The notes: a model not told the origin generated them from the letters alone. DNA of 64,000 bases from CAVWNR01 sp963756525 (GCA_963756525.1 CAVWNR010000001.1:124001-188000); one strand, 5' to 3'; counted from the first letter of the stretch, positions 15,853-25,182 are shown. A program made the numbers and translations.

Positions 15853-15992
15853 GTGGCAAAGCATCTGGTTGACCTGGATGACAATGCCTTACGTGCCGCC
15901 CCGTTGAGCCGGGCACGGCCACGATCAAGGACACGGTCAACGAGGCGCTTCGCCGGGTCACCGCGCACCGAGCCCTTGGCTGCGGCCGGTGA
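15853..15992 (+). pseudogene. VapB-like antitoxin remnant
   Basis: From GTG 15853 the reading VAKHLVDLDDNALRAA is typical of the N-terminal strand of VapB-type antitoxins. After about 15900 the frame changes and another frame reads TATIKDTVNEALRRVTAHRA (from 15915), the usual helix of the same family, ending at TGA 15992. The two halves join into one recognisable but frameshifted antitoxin. No VapC toxin follows; the next 70 bases contain nothing recognisable. A trace of a toxin-antitoxin module, probably from past horizontal transfer. Confidence 0.6.
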
Positions 15993-16062
15993 ACTCGGCT
16001 GCCCCGGTATCTGCGATCTCGAGCGCCCGCGGTTCGGCGCATAGTGGGGCCCGGAGGACGAA

Positions 16063-17168
16063 GTGCGCGCAGTGGCCGGCTTGGTAGCGGTGCTAGCGCT
16101 GGGCGCCGCCGGGTTGTCGGCGTGCGGCGGACACGCGCACGCCGCTGCGGTTCCGTCGATGGCGGTGACCCCGGCTGTGGCCCCACTCGACACGCCGGTG
16201 ACGGTGGCGCTGCGCGGCCTGCCGCACGGCGCGCAGCTGACCGTGACCGCCACTGCCGCGGACACCAGCGGCGTCACCTGGACCGGCTCGGCGCGCTTCC
16301 ACGTCCCGTCGAGCGGTGACGCGACCCTGAGCTTGCCGTCGGAAGGTGGCAGCTACTCCGGCGTCAACCCGATGGGCCTGTTCGAGACGATGAAGCCGCC
16401 GTCGTCGAACACGAAGGACACCGTGTTCATCGCGCCGTACGGCGGCTCTTCCTGCCCGCCACGCGCACCGGGCTGCGCCCGGCGGTGCTAGTCTTCGGTG
16501 GCTCCGAAGGCGGGCTCAGCTGGCCGGTCTGGCTGCAGGCCGGAATGCTCGCCCAGCACGGATACGCCACGCTCGCGCTCGGTTACTTCAAGGGCCCGGG
16601 CCTGCCGAGCACCCTGTCGAACATTCCGCTGGAGTACTTCGTCAAAGCGCTGAAGATCCTGCGTACCCAGCCGGGCGTCGATCCGCACCACGTGCTGGTC
16701 GAGGGCGACTCCCGCGGCAGCGAGGCAGCGCAGCTACTCGGCGCCGACTTCCCGGACCTGGTCAACGGGGTGATCGCCGGCTCGCCCAGTTCGGTCGCGA
16801 ACGTCGCCTACCCCGAGGACAGCGGAGCGGCCTGGACGCTCGACGGAAAGCCAGTCCCGACCGCCATACCGGACGAGAACACCCGCGGTCCGATCCTGCT
16901 CGCCTGTGGGGGCGAGGATGCGATATGGGACTCGTGCCAGTACACGGACCTGATCCAGGGGCGGCTCGCCGAGTACGGCTTCCGCTATCCAGTCACCGTC
17001 TTGCGTTATCCGGGTGCCGGTCATGCGGTCGGCACCCTGTCGACGCCGTACTTCAGCACGACCGACCTGGCGGCGCTGTTCCCGGGCATGGGCGGGACAC
17101 CTGGCGCTAACCAGAGCGCGCTGGCCGCCGCGCACGCGGCGCTGCTGAAGTTCCTCGGGGCGCAGTAG
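16063..17168 (+). pseudogene. Broken lipoprotein acyl-CoA thioester hydrolase/BAAT-family gene
   Basis: The GTG at 16063 has a strong GGAGG and opens a lipoprotein signal (LGAAGLSAC, lipobox Cys near residue 21) followed by a BAAT-type N-terminal domain with PMGLFETMKP. At about 16440 the frame changes: the first frame runs on to TAG 16491 with unrelated residues, while RLFLPATRTGLRPAVLVFGG and the whole alpha/beta-hydrolase domain are in another frame to 17168. The catalytic set appears intact there: GDSRGSE nucleophile region, GGEDAIWDS acid and GAGHAV histidine. The linker expected between the two domains also seems to be missing, suggesting a deletion rather than one base lost. A product from an internal start such as 16485 would have no signal peptide. 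Confidence 0.65.
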
Positions 17169-17287
17169 TCAGTCGTCGCGGTATCCGTCGTACCGGGAGG
17201 CACGTCCATCGGGCGGATCGAGTCCGACGGCTCGGTTGCCCGGTCCGGCCAACGGCCGGCGACCGCAGGTAGGCAACGATGTGCCGC

Positions 17288-17701
17288 TCAGGCGGCGACG
17301 TCCTCGCCGGTCACCAGGTGCAGCAGCGCCAGTCCGTACGCCTCGGCGGCGTCGGCGTGCTCGACGGCGAGCTGACGCCCCTCGACGTCGATCACCACCC
17401 GCCATCGACCGTCCACTTGCTCCAGCCGCCGGAACGTGCCGGCCAGCCGCTCGCGCAGCTGGGCCTCGCTGGGCAGCCAGATCGACTCGCGCTGGTCGAC
17501 CGAGTCCAGCGCCCACTCGGTCGTGCCGTTGAAGCCGATCACCCGGCCATGCGCCACCTGGTGGATGTCGACGGTCATCTCGCTGAGCGTGAAGATCTCG
17601 TCGTCCATGTCGCGGTCGGCGACGACGAAGCGGTCGCCGGCCGCCGGCTCCCATTTCACCCCGCCGTCACGCAGCCGCCGCGCGAGCTGAACCGAGATCA
17701 C
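17288..17701 (-). CDS. Conserved actinobacterial hypothetical protein
   Basis: 137 residues from GTG 17701, which is 51 bases from, and divergent to, rarA. No membrane segment or signal peptide. Conserved-looking stretches are RDMDDEIFTLSEMTVD and VIGFNGTTEWALDSV. Short proteins of this pattern occur beside rarA/alaS in other actinobacteria from general knowledge, with no assigned function. The 119 bases between the broken thioesterase gene and this stop contain nothing recognisable. Confidence 0.75.
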   Translation of the reverse strand: MISVQLARRLRDGGVKWEPAAGDRFVVADRDMDDEIFTLSEMTVDIHQVAHGRVIGFNGTTEWALDSVDQRESIWLPSEAQLRERLAGTFRRLEQVDGRWRVVIDVEGRQLAVEHADAAEAYGLALLHLVTGEDVAA

Positions 17702-17739
17702 CAGCCGATTATCGCCCCGGCGGCATCGCCTGGCGCTCC

Positions 17740-17745
17740 TACCCT
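17740..17745 (+). promoter_or_regulatory. -10 box for leaderless rarA
   Basis: TACCCT ends eight bases before the ATG at 17753, so transcription would begin at or next to the start codon; no Shine-Dalgarno is present. Confidence 0.45.
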
Positions 17746-17752
17746 CGTGGGC

Positions 17753-19111
17753 ATGACGCTCTTCGACCCGCCGGAGCGGGACCGTTTCGACGTCGATCCG
17801 CAGGCCCCGCTGGCCGCCCGGATGCGCCCGCGCTCGCTAGACGAGGTCGTCGGCCAGCAGCATCTGCTCGGCCCCGGCTCGCCGCTGCGCCGGCTGGTCG
17901 AAGGAGACGCGCCGATGTCGCTGATCCTGTTCGGGCCGCCGGGCAGCGGCAAGACGACCATCGCCCAGATCGTGTCGTCGTCGACCAACCGCCGCTTCGT
18001 GCAGCTGTCCGCGATCAACGCGGGCGTGAAGGATGTGCGGGCGGTCATCGAGGAGGCGCGCCGGCAGCTGCACACATCCGGCCGTCAGACGGTGCTGTTC
18101 ATCGACGAGATCCACCGGTTCAGCAAGACCCAGCAGGACTCCCTGCTCGGCGCGGTCGAGTCGCGAACGATCACCCTGGTCGCCGCCACCACGGAGAACC
18201 CGTTCTTCTCGATGGTCTCCCCGCTGCTTTCCCGCAGCCTGCTACTGACCCTGCAGCCACTCACCGACCAGGACATCGACACGCTGGTCGACCGTGCGCT
18301 CGCCGACGAACGCGGGCTCGCCGGCGCGGTGACCCTCGACGAGGACGCCCGCGCGCATCTGCTGCGGATCTCCGACGGCGACGCCCGCCGCGCGCTCACC
18401 GCCATCGAGGCGGCGGCCGGCAGCGTGCAGGCGGCCGGGCGCACCACCATCGACCTGGCGACGCTCGAGCAGGCCGTCGACACCGCGGCCGTCCGCTACG
18501 ACCGCGACGGCGACCAGCACTACGACGTGATCAGCGCGTTCATCAAGTCGATTCGCGGCTCGGACGCCGACGCGGCGCTGCACTACCTGGCCCGGATGAT
18601 CGAGGCGGGCGAGGATCCCCGCTACATCGCCCGGCGGCTGGTCGTGCATGCGAGCGAGGACGTCGGGCTGGCCGATCCCACCGCGCTGCTCGCCGCCACC
18701 GCGGCCGCGCAGGCGGTGCAGCTGATCGGCCTGCCCGAGGCGCGGATCAACCTGGCGCAGGCGACCATTCACCTCGCGCTCGCGCCCAAGTCCAACGCCG
18801 TGATCACCGCGATCGATGCCGCGGTCGCCGACGTCCGATCCGGGCTGGCCGGCGGGGTGCCGCCGGCACTGCGCGACGGCCACTACCCGGGCGCGAAGCG
18901 CCTGCTGGAAGCCGGGGGTACAGCGCAGGGCTACCAGTACCCGCACGACACCGCCGAGGGCGTGGTCGCCCAGCAGTACCCGCCCGACGAGCTCGTCGGG
19001 CGCGACTACTACACGCCCAGCCAGCGCGGCGCAGAGCGCGGCCTGGCCGAGCGGCTGCCCCGGCTGCGCGCCGCGATCCGGGGCACCGACGATCGCCCGC
19101 GGAGCGGGTAA
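17753..19111 (+). CDS. rarA: Replication-associated recombination ATPase RarA (MgsA)
   Basis: AAA+ ATPase related to the clamp loader and to RuvB, acting at stalled replication forks. Walker A GPPGSGKTT is at about 61-69, Walker B VLFIDEIHRF at about 115-124, sensor-1 region VAATTENPFFS at about 145; the C-terminal tetramerisation domain contains HYLARMIEAGEDPRYIARRL and ends with the family segment GYQYPHD. 452 residues, normal length. ATG 17753 appears leaderless. Next to alaS, as in many actinobacteria. Confidence 0.95.
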   Translation: MTLFDPPERDRFDVDPQAPLAARMRPRSLDEVVGQQHLLGPGSPLRRLVEGDAPMSLILFGPPGSGKTTIAQIVSSSTNRRFVQLSAINAGVKDVRAVIEEARRQLHTSGRQTVLFIDEIHRFSKTQQDSLLGAVESRTITLVAATTENPFFSMVSPLLSRSLLLTLQPLTDQDIDTLVDRALADERGLAGAVTLDEDARAHLLRISDGDARRALTAIEAAAGSVQAAGRTTIDLATLEQAVDTAAVRYDRDGDQHYDVISAFIKSIRGSDADAALHYLARMIEAGEDPRYIARRLVVHASEDVGLADPTALLAATAAAQAVQLIGLPEARINLAQATIHLALAPKSNAVITAIDAAVADVRSGLAGGVPPALRDGHYPGAKRLLEAGGTAQGYQYPHDTAEGVVAQQYPPDELVGRDYYTPSQRGAERGLAERLPRLRAAIRGTDDRPRSG

Positions 19112-19157
19112 GGTCGCCACGATTCGTCAAGCCGCATGCACGTTAAGGAGGCGCCCG

Positions 19158-19565
19158 GTGTCTGCTGGGACGTGGGCGGCCGTGGTCGCCGCCGCGGCAT
19201 TCGTGCTGCTCGTCCTGCTTGCCGCGATACCGCTGATCAAGCTCGGCCGCACCCTCGACGAGGCGACGCTCGCGATCCGCAAGACCCATGAGGGCACCGA
19301 GCCGCTGCTGCGAGAGGCGCAGCTGACACTGGACGGTGTGAACGCCCAACTGAACCAGGTCGACGACATCACCAAGGGCGTCAGCTCCATCACCACCAAC
19401 GTCGCGGCGGTGACCTCGATCGTGTCCGCCACGGTCGGCGGTCCGCTCGTCAAGATCGCGGCCTTCAGCTACGGCGTGCGCAAGACCGTCCGCGAGCGGC
19501 AGGCCGCCGAGGCCGTTCGCTCGGTTCGCCGCCGACGCCGGGCATTGCGCAGGGGCCCGTCATGA
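19158..19565 (+). CDS. DUF948-type membrane protein
   Basis: GTG start with AAGGAGG (19145-19151), one of the strongest ribosome-binding sites here. One membrane helix (about residues 6-27), then a helical segment (about 30-95) with the heptad-like Leu/Ile/Val pattern of DUF948 proteins, and a very basic C-terminus (VRRRRRALRR). 135 residues. In actinobacteria this gene regularly lies between rarA and alaS. Function unknown; an envelope-associated coiled-coil role is plausible. The stop overlaps the next ATG. Confidence 0.82.
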   Translation: MSAGTWAAVVAAAAFVLLVLLAAIPLIKLGRTLDEATLAIRKTHEGTEPLLREAQLTLDGVNAQLNQVDDITKGVSSITTNVAAVTSIVSATVGGPLVKIAAFSYGVRKTVRERQAAEAVRSVRRRRRALRRGPS

Positions 19566-19819
19566 GGCGCCTGTTCTGGTTGGCCATGGGCGTCACCATC
19601 GGCGCGCTGGTGGTGCGCAAGGCGTCCCGCGCGGTCGAGCGCATGACCCCACGCGGGTTCGCCCGCAGCGTCTCCGGCGCGCTCGCCGAGCTCTCCGAGT
19701 CGATCGGCGAGTTCGCGGCGGAGGTCGGTGTGGCGATGCGCGAGCGGGAGGCAGAACTGCGCGAAGCAAGCGGTATGAACGGCAAGGTCGGCACGCACCG
19801 GGAGATCGAACGGCGATGA
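19562..19819 (+). CDS. Small conserved membrane-associated protein upstream of alaS
   Basis: 85 residues; ATG overlaps the DUF948-type stop (ATGA) and its own stop overlaps the alaS ATG, so all three are probably translated as a coupled unit. A short N-terminal hydrophobic segment (LFWLAMGVTIGALVV, about 4-18) is followed by an amphipathic, charged helix (GALAELSESIGEFAAEVG). No enzymatic motif. Function unknown. Confidence 0.8.
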   Translation: MRRLFWLAMGVTIGALVVRKASRAVERMTPRGFARSVSGALAELSESIGEFAAEVGVAMREREAELREASGMNGKVGTHREIERR

Positions 19820-22524
19820 AGACAGCCGAGGTAAGGCGCCGCTTCCTCGCCCACTTCGAGGCGAACGGCCATACCGTCGTGCCCAGCGTGCCGCTGCCGT
19901 TCGACGACCCGACGTTGTTGTTCGTCAATGCCGGCATGGTGCAGTTCAAGCCGTACTTCACCGGCGAGCTCCCCGCGCCGTGGCGCCGGGCGACCAGCGT
20001 GCAGAAATGCGTGCGGACCCTCGACATCGAGGAGGTCGGCAAGACGACGCGGCACGGCACTTTCTTCCAGATGAACGGCAACTTCTCCTTCGGCGACTAC
20101 TTCAAGGACGGCGCGATCCGGCTGGCCTGGGAGCTGTCGACCAAGGCGGTCGCCGACGGCGGCTACGGCTTGGACGGTGAGCGCATCTGGGCGACGGTCT
20201 ACCTCGATGACGACGAGGCCATCGACATCTGGCACAACACGATCGGCTTGCCGATGGAGCGGATCGTGCGTCGCGGCACGAAGGACAACTACTGGCATAT
20301 GGGCGTTCCCGGTCCGGGCGGCCCGTGCAGCGAGCTGTACTACGACCGCGGCCCCGACTACGGCGCCGAGGGCGGGCCGGCCGTCGACGAGGACCGCTAC
20401 ATGGAGTACTGGAACCTCGTCTTCATGCAGGAGGAGCTTTCCGCCGTCCGCAGCAAGGCCGACTTCGACGTCGCCCGTGAGCTGCCCGCCAAGAACATCG
20501 ACACCGGCATGGGCCTGGAGCGGATGGCGACCCTCATGCAGGGTGTCGACAACCTCTACGAGATCGACGAGACCCGGCCCATCCTCGACCGGGCGGCCGA
20601 GCTCAGCGGCAAGGTCTACGGCGCGCGCTCCGGGCACGCGGCCAGCCAGTCGCACCCGGACGACGTTCGGTTGCGCGTGATCGCAGATCATGTCCGCACC
20701 GGGCTGATGCTCATCGGCGACGGCGTGATCCCGGGCAACGAGGGGCGCGGCTATGTGCTTCGCCGCATCCTGCGCCGGGCCGTGCGGGCGATGCGGTTGC
20801 TCGGCTACGACGAGCCGGCGCTGCCGGAGCTGCTGCCGGTGGCCCGCGACTGCATGGCGCCGTCCTACCCGGAGCTTGCCACCGACTTCGAACGGATCTC
20901 GACCTACGCGTACGCGGAGGAGGAGGCGTTCCGGCACACGCTGCGCTCCGGCACGACGATGTTCGAGGGTGCTGTAGCGGCGCTCCGGCAGGGGAACGCG
21001 ACGACGTTGCCAGGGGCCAAGGCGTTCCAGCTGCACGACACGTACGGTTTCCCGATCGACCTCACGCTGGAGATGGCCGCCGAGCAGGGGATCTCGGTCG
21101 ACGAGGACGGATTCCGCCGGCTGATGGCCGAGCAGCGCCGGCGCGGCAAGGACGACGCGCAGGCCAAGAAGACCGGGCAGGTCGACACGTCGGTGTGGCG
21201 GTCGGTGCTCGACCGGCTGAGCAGTGGCGAGAGCGAGTTCACCGGCTACCGCGAGGTGATCCGCGAGTCGACGGTGCAGGCGGTCGTCGGCGCCGACGGC
21301 GTGATCGACGCGGCGGAGGCGGGCGACGAGGTCGAGCTGGTGCTCGACGCCACGCCGTTCTACGCCGAGGGCGGTGGCCAGCAGCCGGACTGGGGGCGGA
21401 TCACGGTCAACGCCGCGGGCCACGAGGCCGAGCTCGAGGTGCTCGACGTGCAGCGCCCGCTGCCGGATCTGATCGCGCACCGGGTGCGGGTGCTGAGCGG
21501 CGAGGTCCGACCCGGCGATCCGGCTCTCGCGGTCGTGGACGTCGGGCGGCGGGCGTCGGTCTCGCGCAGCCACTCGGCGACGCACCTGCTGCACGCGGCG
21601 CTGCGCCGGGCGCTCGGCGACACCGCCGCGCAGGCCGGGTCGCTGAACGCGCCGGGGCGGCTGCGGTTCGACTTCAACACCCCGTCCGCGGTGTCGCCGA
21701 GCGTCCTCATCGACGTCGAGGACGAGATCAACGAGGTGCTGCTGCGCGATCTCGCGGTGCGCTGGTTCGTCACCGATCAGCAGCAGGCCCGCCGCATCGG
21801 CGCGATCGCGATGTTCGGCGAGAAGTACGGCGACCGGGTCCGCGTCGTGGAGATCGGCGACTACTCGCGCGAGCTCTGCGGCGGCACGCACGTCGAACGC
21901 AGCGCAGTCATCGGCATGGTCAAGCTGCTCGGCGAGTCGTCGATCGGCGCCGGGGTGCGGCGGGTCGAGGCGCTCGTCGGGTTGGACGCGTTCCGCTACC
22001 TGGCCCGCGAGCACGTGCTCGTGAGCCAGCTGGCCGGCGAGTTCCGCGCCAGACCGGAGCAGCTGCCGGACCGGATCGCCGCGACGCTGGAGCGGTTGAA
22101 GGCGGCGGAGAAGGAGCTGGAGCGGATGCGGGCCTCGGCGGTGCTGGCCAGCGCCGGGACGCTCGCCGCGGCGGCCGACCAGGTCGGCGCCGTGCAGGTC
22201 GTCACCGCGCAGGCGCCCGGAGGGTTGTCGGGCAACGACCTGCGCGCGCTGACGCTGGATGTCCGGGGTCGGCTGCCGGGCGCTGCCGTGGTGCTGCTCG
22301 CCTCGCCCGCCGACGGCGGCGGGGCAAGCTTCGTCGCAGCGGTCAACGACGCCGGGCAGGCCGCCGGGCTGCGCGCCGGTGATCTCGTCCGGGCCTTCGC
22401 GCCGGTGCTCGGCGCCCGTGGCGGCGGGAAGGCCGACCTCGCCCAGGGCGCCGGCGGTGACGTCGCGAAGCTGGCCGACGCCTTCGCCGCCGCCCGCCAC
22501 TACGTCGCCAGCGCCGCCGAGTGA
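19816..22524 (+). CDS. alaS: Alanyl-tRNA synthetase
   Basis: 902 residues, full length. The class II catalytic core includes NAGMVQFKPYF (about 36-46) and NGNFSFGDYFKDGAIRLAWE. The editing domain has the zinc ligands SHSATHLLHA (about 585) and CGGTH (about 687); the C-terminal part has a coiled segment and a C-Ala domain ending in GGGKADLAQG. All activation and editing signatures look intact. It starts with an ATGA overlap and ends nine bases before a 25-bp hairpin. Confidence 0.97.
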   Translation: MKTAEVRRRFLAHFEANGHTVVPSVPLPFDDPTLLFVNAGMVQFKPYFTGELPAPWRRATSVQKCVRTLDIEEVGKTTRHGTFFQMNGNFSFGDYFKDGAIRLAWELSTKAVADGGYGLDGERIWATVYLDDDEAIDIWHNTIGLPMERIVRRGTKDNYWHMGVPGPGGPCSELYYDRGPDYGAEGGPAVDEDRYMEYWNLVFMQEELSAVRSKADFDVARELPAKNIDTGMGLERMATLMQGVDNLYEIDETRPILDRAAELSGKVYGARSGHAASQSHPDDVRLRVIADHVRTGLMLIGDGVIPGNEGRGYVLRRILRRAVRAMRLLGYDEPALPELLPVARDCMAPSYPELATDFERISTYAYAEEEAFRHTLRSGTTMFEGAVAALRQGNATTLPGAKAFQLHDTYGFPIDLTLEMAAEQGISVDEDGFRRLMAEQRRRGKDDAQAKKTGQVDTSVWRSVLDRLSSGESEFTGYREVIRESTVQAVVGADGVIDAAEAGDEVELVLDATPFYAEGGGQQPDWGRITVNAAGHEAELEVLDVQRPLPDLIAHRVRVLSGEVRPGDPALAVVDVGRRASVSRSHSATHLLHAALRRALGDTAAQAGSLNAPGRLRFDFNTPSAVSPSVLIDVEDEINEVLLRDLAVRWFVTDQQQARRIGAIAMFGEKYGDRVRVVEIGDYSRELCGGTHVERSAVIGMVKLLGESSIGAGVRRVEALVGLDAFRYLAREHVLVSQLAGEFRARPEQLPDRIAATLERLKAAEKELERMRASAVLASAGTLAAAADQVGAVQVVTAQAPGGLSGNDLRALTLDVRGRLPGAAVVLLASPADGGGASFVAAVNDAGQAAGLRAGDLVRAFAPVLGARGGGKADLAQGAGGDVAKLADAFAAARHYVASAAE

Positions 22525-22533
22525 CCACCGGTT

Positions 22534-22598
22534 GCGACGTTGCCCCGCTGTGACACGCTGAGCCGACTCTCGGGCGTGTCACCGCGGGGCAAAGTCGC
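22534..22598 (+). terminator. 25-bp hairpin between alaS and ruvX
   Basis: Left arm 22534-22558 (GCGACGTTGCCCCGC...), right arm 22574-22598, two mismatches over 25 positions, 15-base loop. It begins nine bases after the alaS stop and ends at the base before the ruvX GTG, so it could also affect ruvX translation. Confidence 0.7.
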
Positions 22599-23042
22599 GT
22601 GAGTGGCCTGACGTTGAGCGGGATATGGCTCGCTGTAGATGTCGGCACCGTACGGGTGGGGGTTGCCGTTAGCGACCCCGGCGGCGTGCTCGCGACGCCG
22701 CTGACCACGCTGCGTCGGGACGCCGCCGGAGGGCGGGACCTCGCCGAGCTCGCTGACCTGGTCCGGGAACGCGAGGCGGCCGGCGTGGTCGTCGGCCTGC
22801 CGACGACGCTGGCCGGGCGGGAGACCGCTTCGGCGGCTATGGCCCGCGAGTACGCGGCTGCCCTCTCCGAGCTGATTAGCCCGGTTCCGGTGGAACTCTG
22901 CGACGAGCGGCTGACGACGGTGACGGCAGAGCGTAAACTCGCAGAACGCGGTGTCCGCGGGCGGGCGCGACGCGCGGTGCTAGATCAGGCTGCAGCGGTC
23001 GTGTTACTGCAACACTGGTTGGATTCCCGCCCGGCGCAGTAG
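22599..23042 (+). CDS. ruvX: RuvX/YqgF-family Holliday junction resolvase-like nuclease
   Basis: RNase H-like fold: the first acidic strand is AVDVGTVRVGVAVSDPGG (about 12-29), the second is VVVGLPTTLAG, the third is ELCDERLTTVTAE, and the last contains a conserved Asp in AVLDQAAAVVLLQ. In other bacteria this family acts in pre-16S rRNA 5' maturation and possibly recombination. 147 residues. GTG 22599 is used; TTG 22614 is an alternative, since no clear Shine-Dalgarno separates them. Confidence 0.88.
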   Translation: MSGLTLSGIWLAVDVGTVRVGVAVSDPGGVLATPLTTLRRDAAGGRDLAELADLVREREAAGVVVGLPTTLAGRETASAAMAREYAAALSELISPVPVELCDERLTTVTAERKLAERGVRGRARRAVLDQAAAVVLLQHWLDSRPAQ

Positions 23043-23100
23043 CGCCGAGAAGACGACGAGATGTCGGCGCGTTCGCGCGTCCACGACGATGGAGTTGCCC

Positions 23101-24336
23101 GTGGTGAGCTACGAGCCAGATTCGCTCGAGGCCCCCGACGCGCCCCACCTGCTGTTCGGCAACGACGACGACCACGCTGAGCACTTCGACCACTACTACC
23201 CGCACGTACCGGAGCCGCCGCGCGGTGGCGGCCGGCGCAGCCGGCGGGATCACGCGCACCACCGCCGGCGCCGGCAGCACCGCCACGTCGTCGCCGGCCT
23301 GGCGCTGCTCGTGGTGCTGATCGTCGTCGTCGCGGGCTGGTTCGCGGTCCGGCCGATCGTCGACAGCCAGCTGGCCGCCAAGGACTACACCGGCGTCGGC
23401 ACCGGCGAGGTGCGGGTCACCGTGAAGCAGGGCGACGACGCCTCGGCGATCGCCGCGACGCTCAAGCAGGCCGGCGTGGTGCGCACCGAGAGTGCGTTCA
23501 CCGCGGCGGCGCGGGCCAACCCGGATTCGGTCGACATCCAGCCCGGCGTCTACCGGTTGCGCCAGCACATGTCCGCCGCGCAGGCGCTCGCCCTGCTGCT
23601 CGACCCGTCGTCGCGGATGGTGCTCAAGGTCTCCATTCCGGAGGGCACGACCGAGAAGGTCGTGGTGGGCAAGCTCGCCCAGGCGCTGGGCGTGCCGGTG
23701 GCGTCGGTCGCGAACGCCGCGAACAACGTCGCCGCCCTCGGTCTGCCGGACGGGTACGCGCAGCCGTCCGGGGCGCCGCCCGCCAGCGCGGAGGGCTTCC
23801 TGTTCCCGGACACCTACAACTTCGACCCGGGCACCAACCCGAGCGACGCGCTGCAGCAGATGATCTCCGAGTTCGCCAGCAAGGACCGCGGGATCAACTT
23901 CGCCGGAACAGCCAAGCAGGTCGGCCTGACGCCGTACCAGGCGCTGATCGTCGCGTCGATGATCGAAGCCGAGGCCAAGTTCCCCGAGGACCGGCCCAAG
24001 GTCGCCCGGGTGATCCTCAACCGGATGGCACACAACATGCCGCTGGGCATCGACGCGACCAGCATCTACGGCGCCGAGCTGGCCGGGCAGAACCCAGCGA
24101 AGATCGACTTCGATGCGCCGGCGCCGTACAACACCCGGCACAGCTCGAAGCTGCCGCCGACCCCGATCGACAGCCCGGGCACCGCGGCGATGACGGCAGC
24201 GGTTGCGCCGGCCGCCGGCCCGTGGCTGTACTACGTGAACGGCGACGCGGCCGGGCATCTCGCCTTCTTCGCCGACCAGGACCAGTGGGCGGCAGCCGTC
24301 AAGCGCTGCCAGGTCAATCACTGGGGTTGCAGCTGA
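23101..24336 (+). CDS. mltG: Endolytic transglycosylase MltG
   Basis: The start is placed at GTG 23101 because GGAG (23091-23094) is six bases before it; ATG 23089 and GTG 23104 are alternatives. A cytosolic His/Arg-rich tail of about 60 residues precedes one membrane helix (about 63-82, VVAGLALLVVLIVVVAGWFAV). The extracytoplasmic part has a LysM-like domain (VTVKQGDDASAIAATLKQAG) and the YceG catalytic domain with the essential Glu in IVASMIEAEAKFPEDRPKVA (about 287). MltG cleaves nascent glycan strands and sets their length. It lies between ruvX and aroE, the standard order. Confidence 0.94.
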   Translation: MVSYEPDSLEAPDAPHLLFGNDDDHAEHFDHYYPHVPEPPRGGGRRSRRDHAHHRRRRQHRHVVAGLALLVVLIVVVAGWFAVRPIVDSQLAAKDYTGVGTGEVRVTVKQGDDASAIAATLKQAGVVRTESAFTAAARANPDSVDIQPGVYRLRQHMSAAQALALLLDPSSRMVLKVSIPEGTTEKVVVGKLAQALGVPVASVANAANNVAALGLPDGYAQPSGAPPASAEGFLFPDTYNFDPGTNPSDALQQMISEFASKDRGINFAGTAKQVGLTPYQALIVASMIEAEAKFPEDRPKVARVILNRMAHNMPLGIDATSIYGAELAGQNPAKIDFDAPAPYNTRHSSKLPPTPIDSPGTAAMTAAVAPAAGPWLYYVNGDAAGHLAFFADQDQWAAAVKRCQVNHWGCS

Positions 24337-24369
24337 CGCCGACCGGCGTTGGGAGGAGCTCTGCAGGGC

Positions 24370-25179
24370 GTGCGTGCCGCGGTCCTCGGCCGTCCGATCG
24401 AGCACTCGCTGTCGCCGGTCCTGCACCGAGCCGCCTACCGGACGCTGGGCCTGGACTGGCGCTACGACGCGATCGACTGCGCCGCCGACGAGCTGGCGCC
24501 CCTGCTCGCCGGAAGCGGACCGGAGTGGGCCGGCTTCTCCTGCACCATGCCGGTGAAGCGGCGGGCGCTGGAGCTGGCGGCGGATGCGGCCCCTCGGGCG
24601 AGCGCGGTCGGCGCAGCCAACACGCTGCTCCCGGCGGACGGCGGCTGGCGCGCCGACAACACCGACGTGGTCGGCATCGTGGGTGCGCTCGCTGAGCGCC
24701 GGGTACGGCCGGAGTGGGTGACCGTGCTCGGCGCGGGCGGGACGGCGCAGGCTGTGGTGGTCGCGCTGGCCGAGCTGGGGGTGCTGCGCTGCAGCGTCCT
24801 GGTCCGCGAGCGCTCACGCGCCGGCGAGTTGCTGGCTGCGGCGCGGCGGGTCGGCGTGCACGTCGAACTCGCCGCCCTTGACGCGTCGGCGACCGAGCTG
24901 ACCGCGGACCTGGTGGTCTCCACGCTGCCGGCCGGCGCGGCCGACGGGCTGGCCAGCGCCCATTGGTCGAGCGGGCAGGTGTTGCTCGACGCCGTGTACG
25001 CCCCGTGGCCCACCCCGCTGGCCCAGGCGGTGGGCGCGGCGGGTGGCACTGTGATCAGCGGTGGCTGCCTGCTGCTGCATCAGGCGGCCGGCCAGGTGGA
25101 GCTGATGACCGGCCACCGAGCCCCCGTCGCCGAGATGCGCGCCGCCCTGCAGGCGGCCGCCCCACACACCGGCGTCTGA
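24370..25179 (+). CDS. aroE: Shikimate dehydrogenase
   Basis: GTG 24370 begins VRAAVLGRPIEHSLSPVLH, matching the family start with the shikimate-binding serines. GGGAGGAG at 24351-24358 is slightly far (11 bases) but no better start is in frame. The catalytic Lys is in CTMPVKRRALE, substrate-binding Asp in DNTDVVG (about 98), and the nucleotide-binding loop is LGAGGTAQAVVVAL (about 121). It converts 3-dehydroshikimate to shikimate with NADPH. 269 residues. Other shikimate genes follow at 27.6 kb after a molybdenum-related insertion. Confidence 0.93.
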   Translation: MRAAVLGRPIEHSLSPVLHRAAYRTLGLDWRYDAIDCAADELAPLLAGSGPEWAGFSCTMPVKRRALELAADAAPRASAVGAANTLLPADGGWRADNTDVVGIVGALAERRVRPEWVTVLGAGGTAQAVVVALAELGVLRCSVLVRERSRAGELLAAARRVGVHVELAALDASATELTADLVVSTLPAGAADGLASAHWSSGQVLLDAVYAPWPTPLAQAVGAAGGTVISGGCLLLHQAAGQVELMTGHRAPVAEMRAALQAAAPHTGV

Positions 25180-25182
25180 CCC

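Noticed and set aside
17169..17654. Minus-strand frame ending GRASRYDGYRDD opposite the thioesterase end and the hypothetical gene
   Set aside because: Overlaps the better-supported frame 17288-17701 almost completely; the plausible-looking tail is too short to support a gene.
19465..22500. Minus-strand open frame of about 1000 codons opposite alaS
   Set aside because: Shadow of alaS; biased residues, no family pattern.
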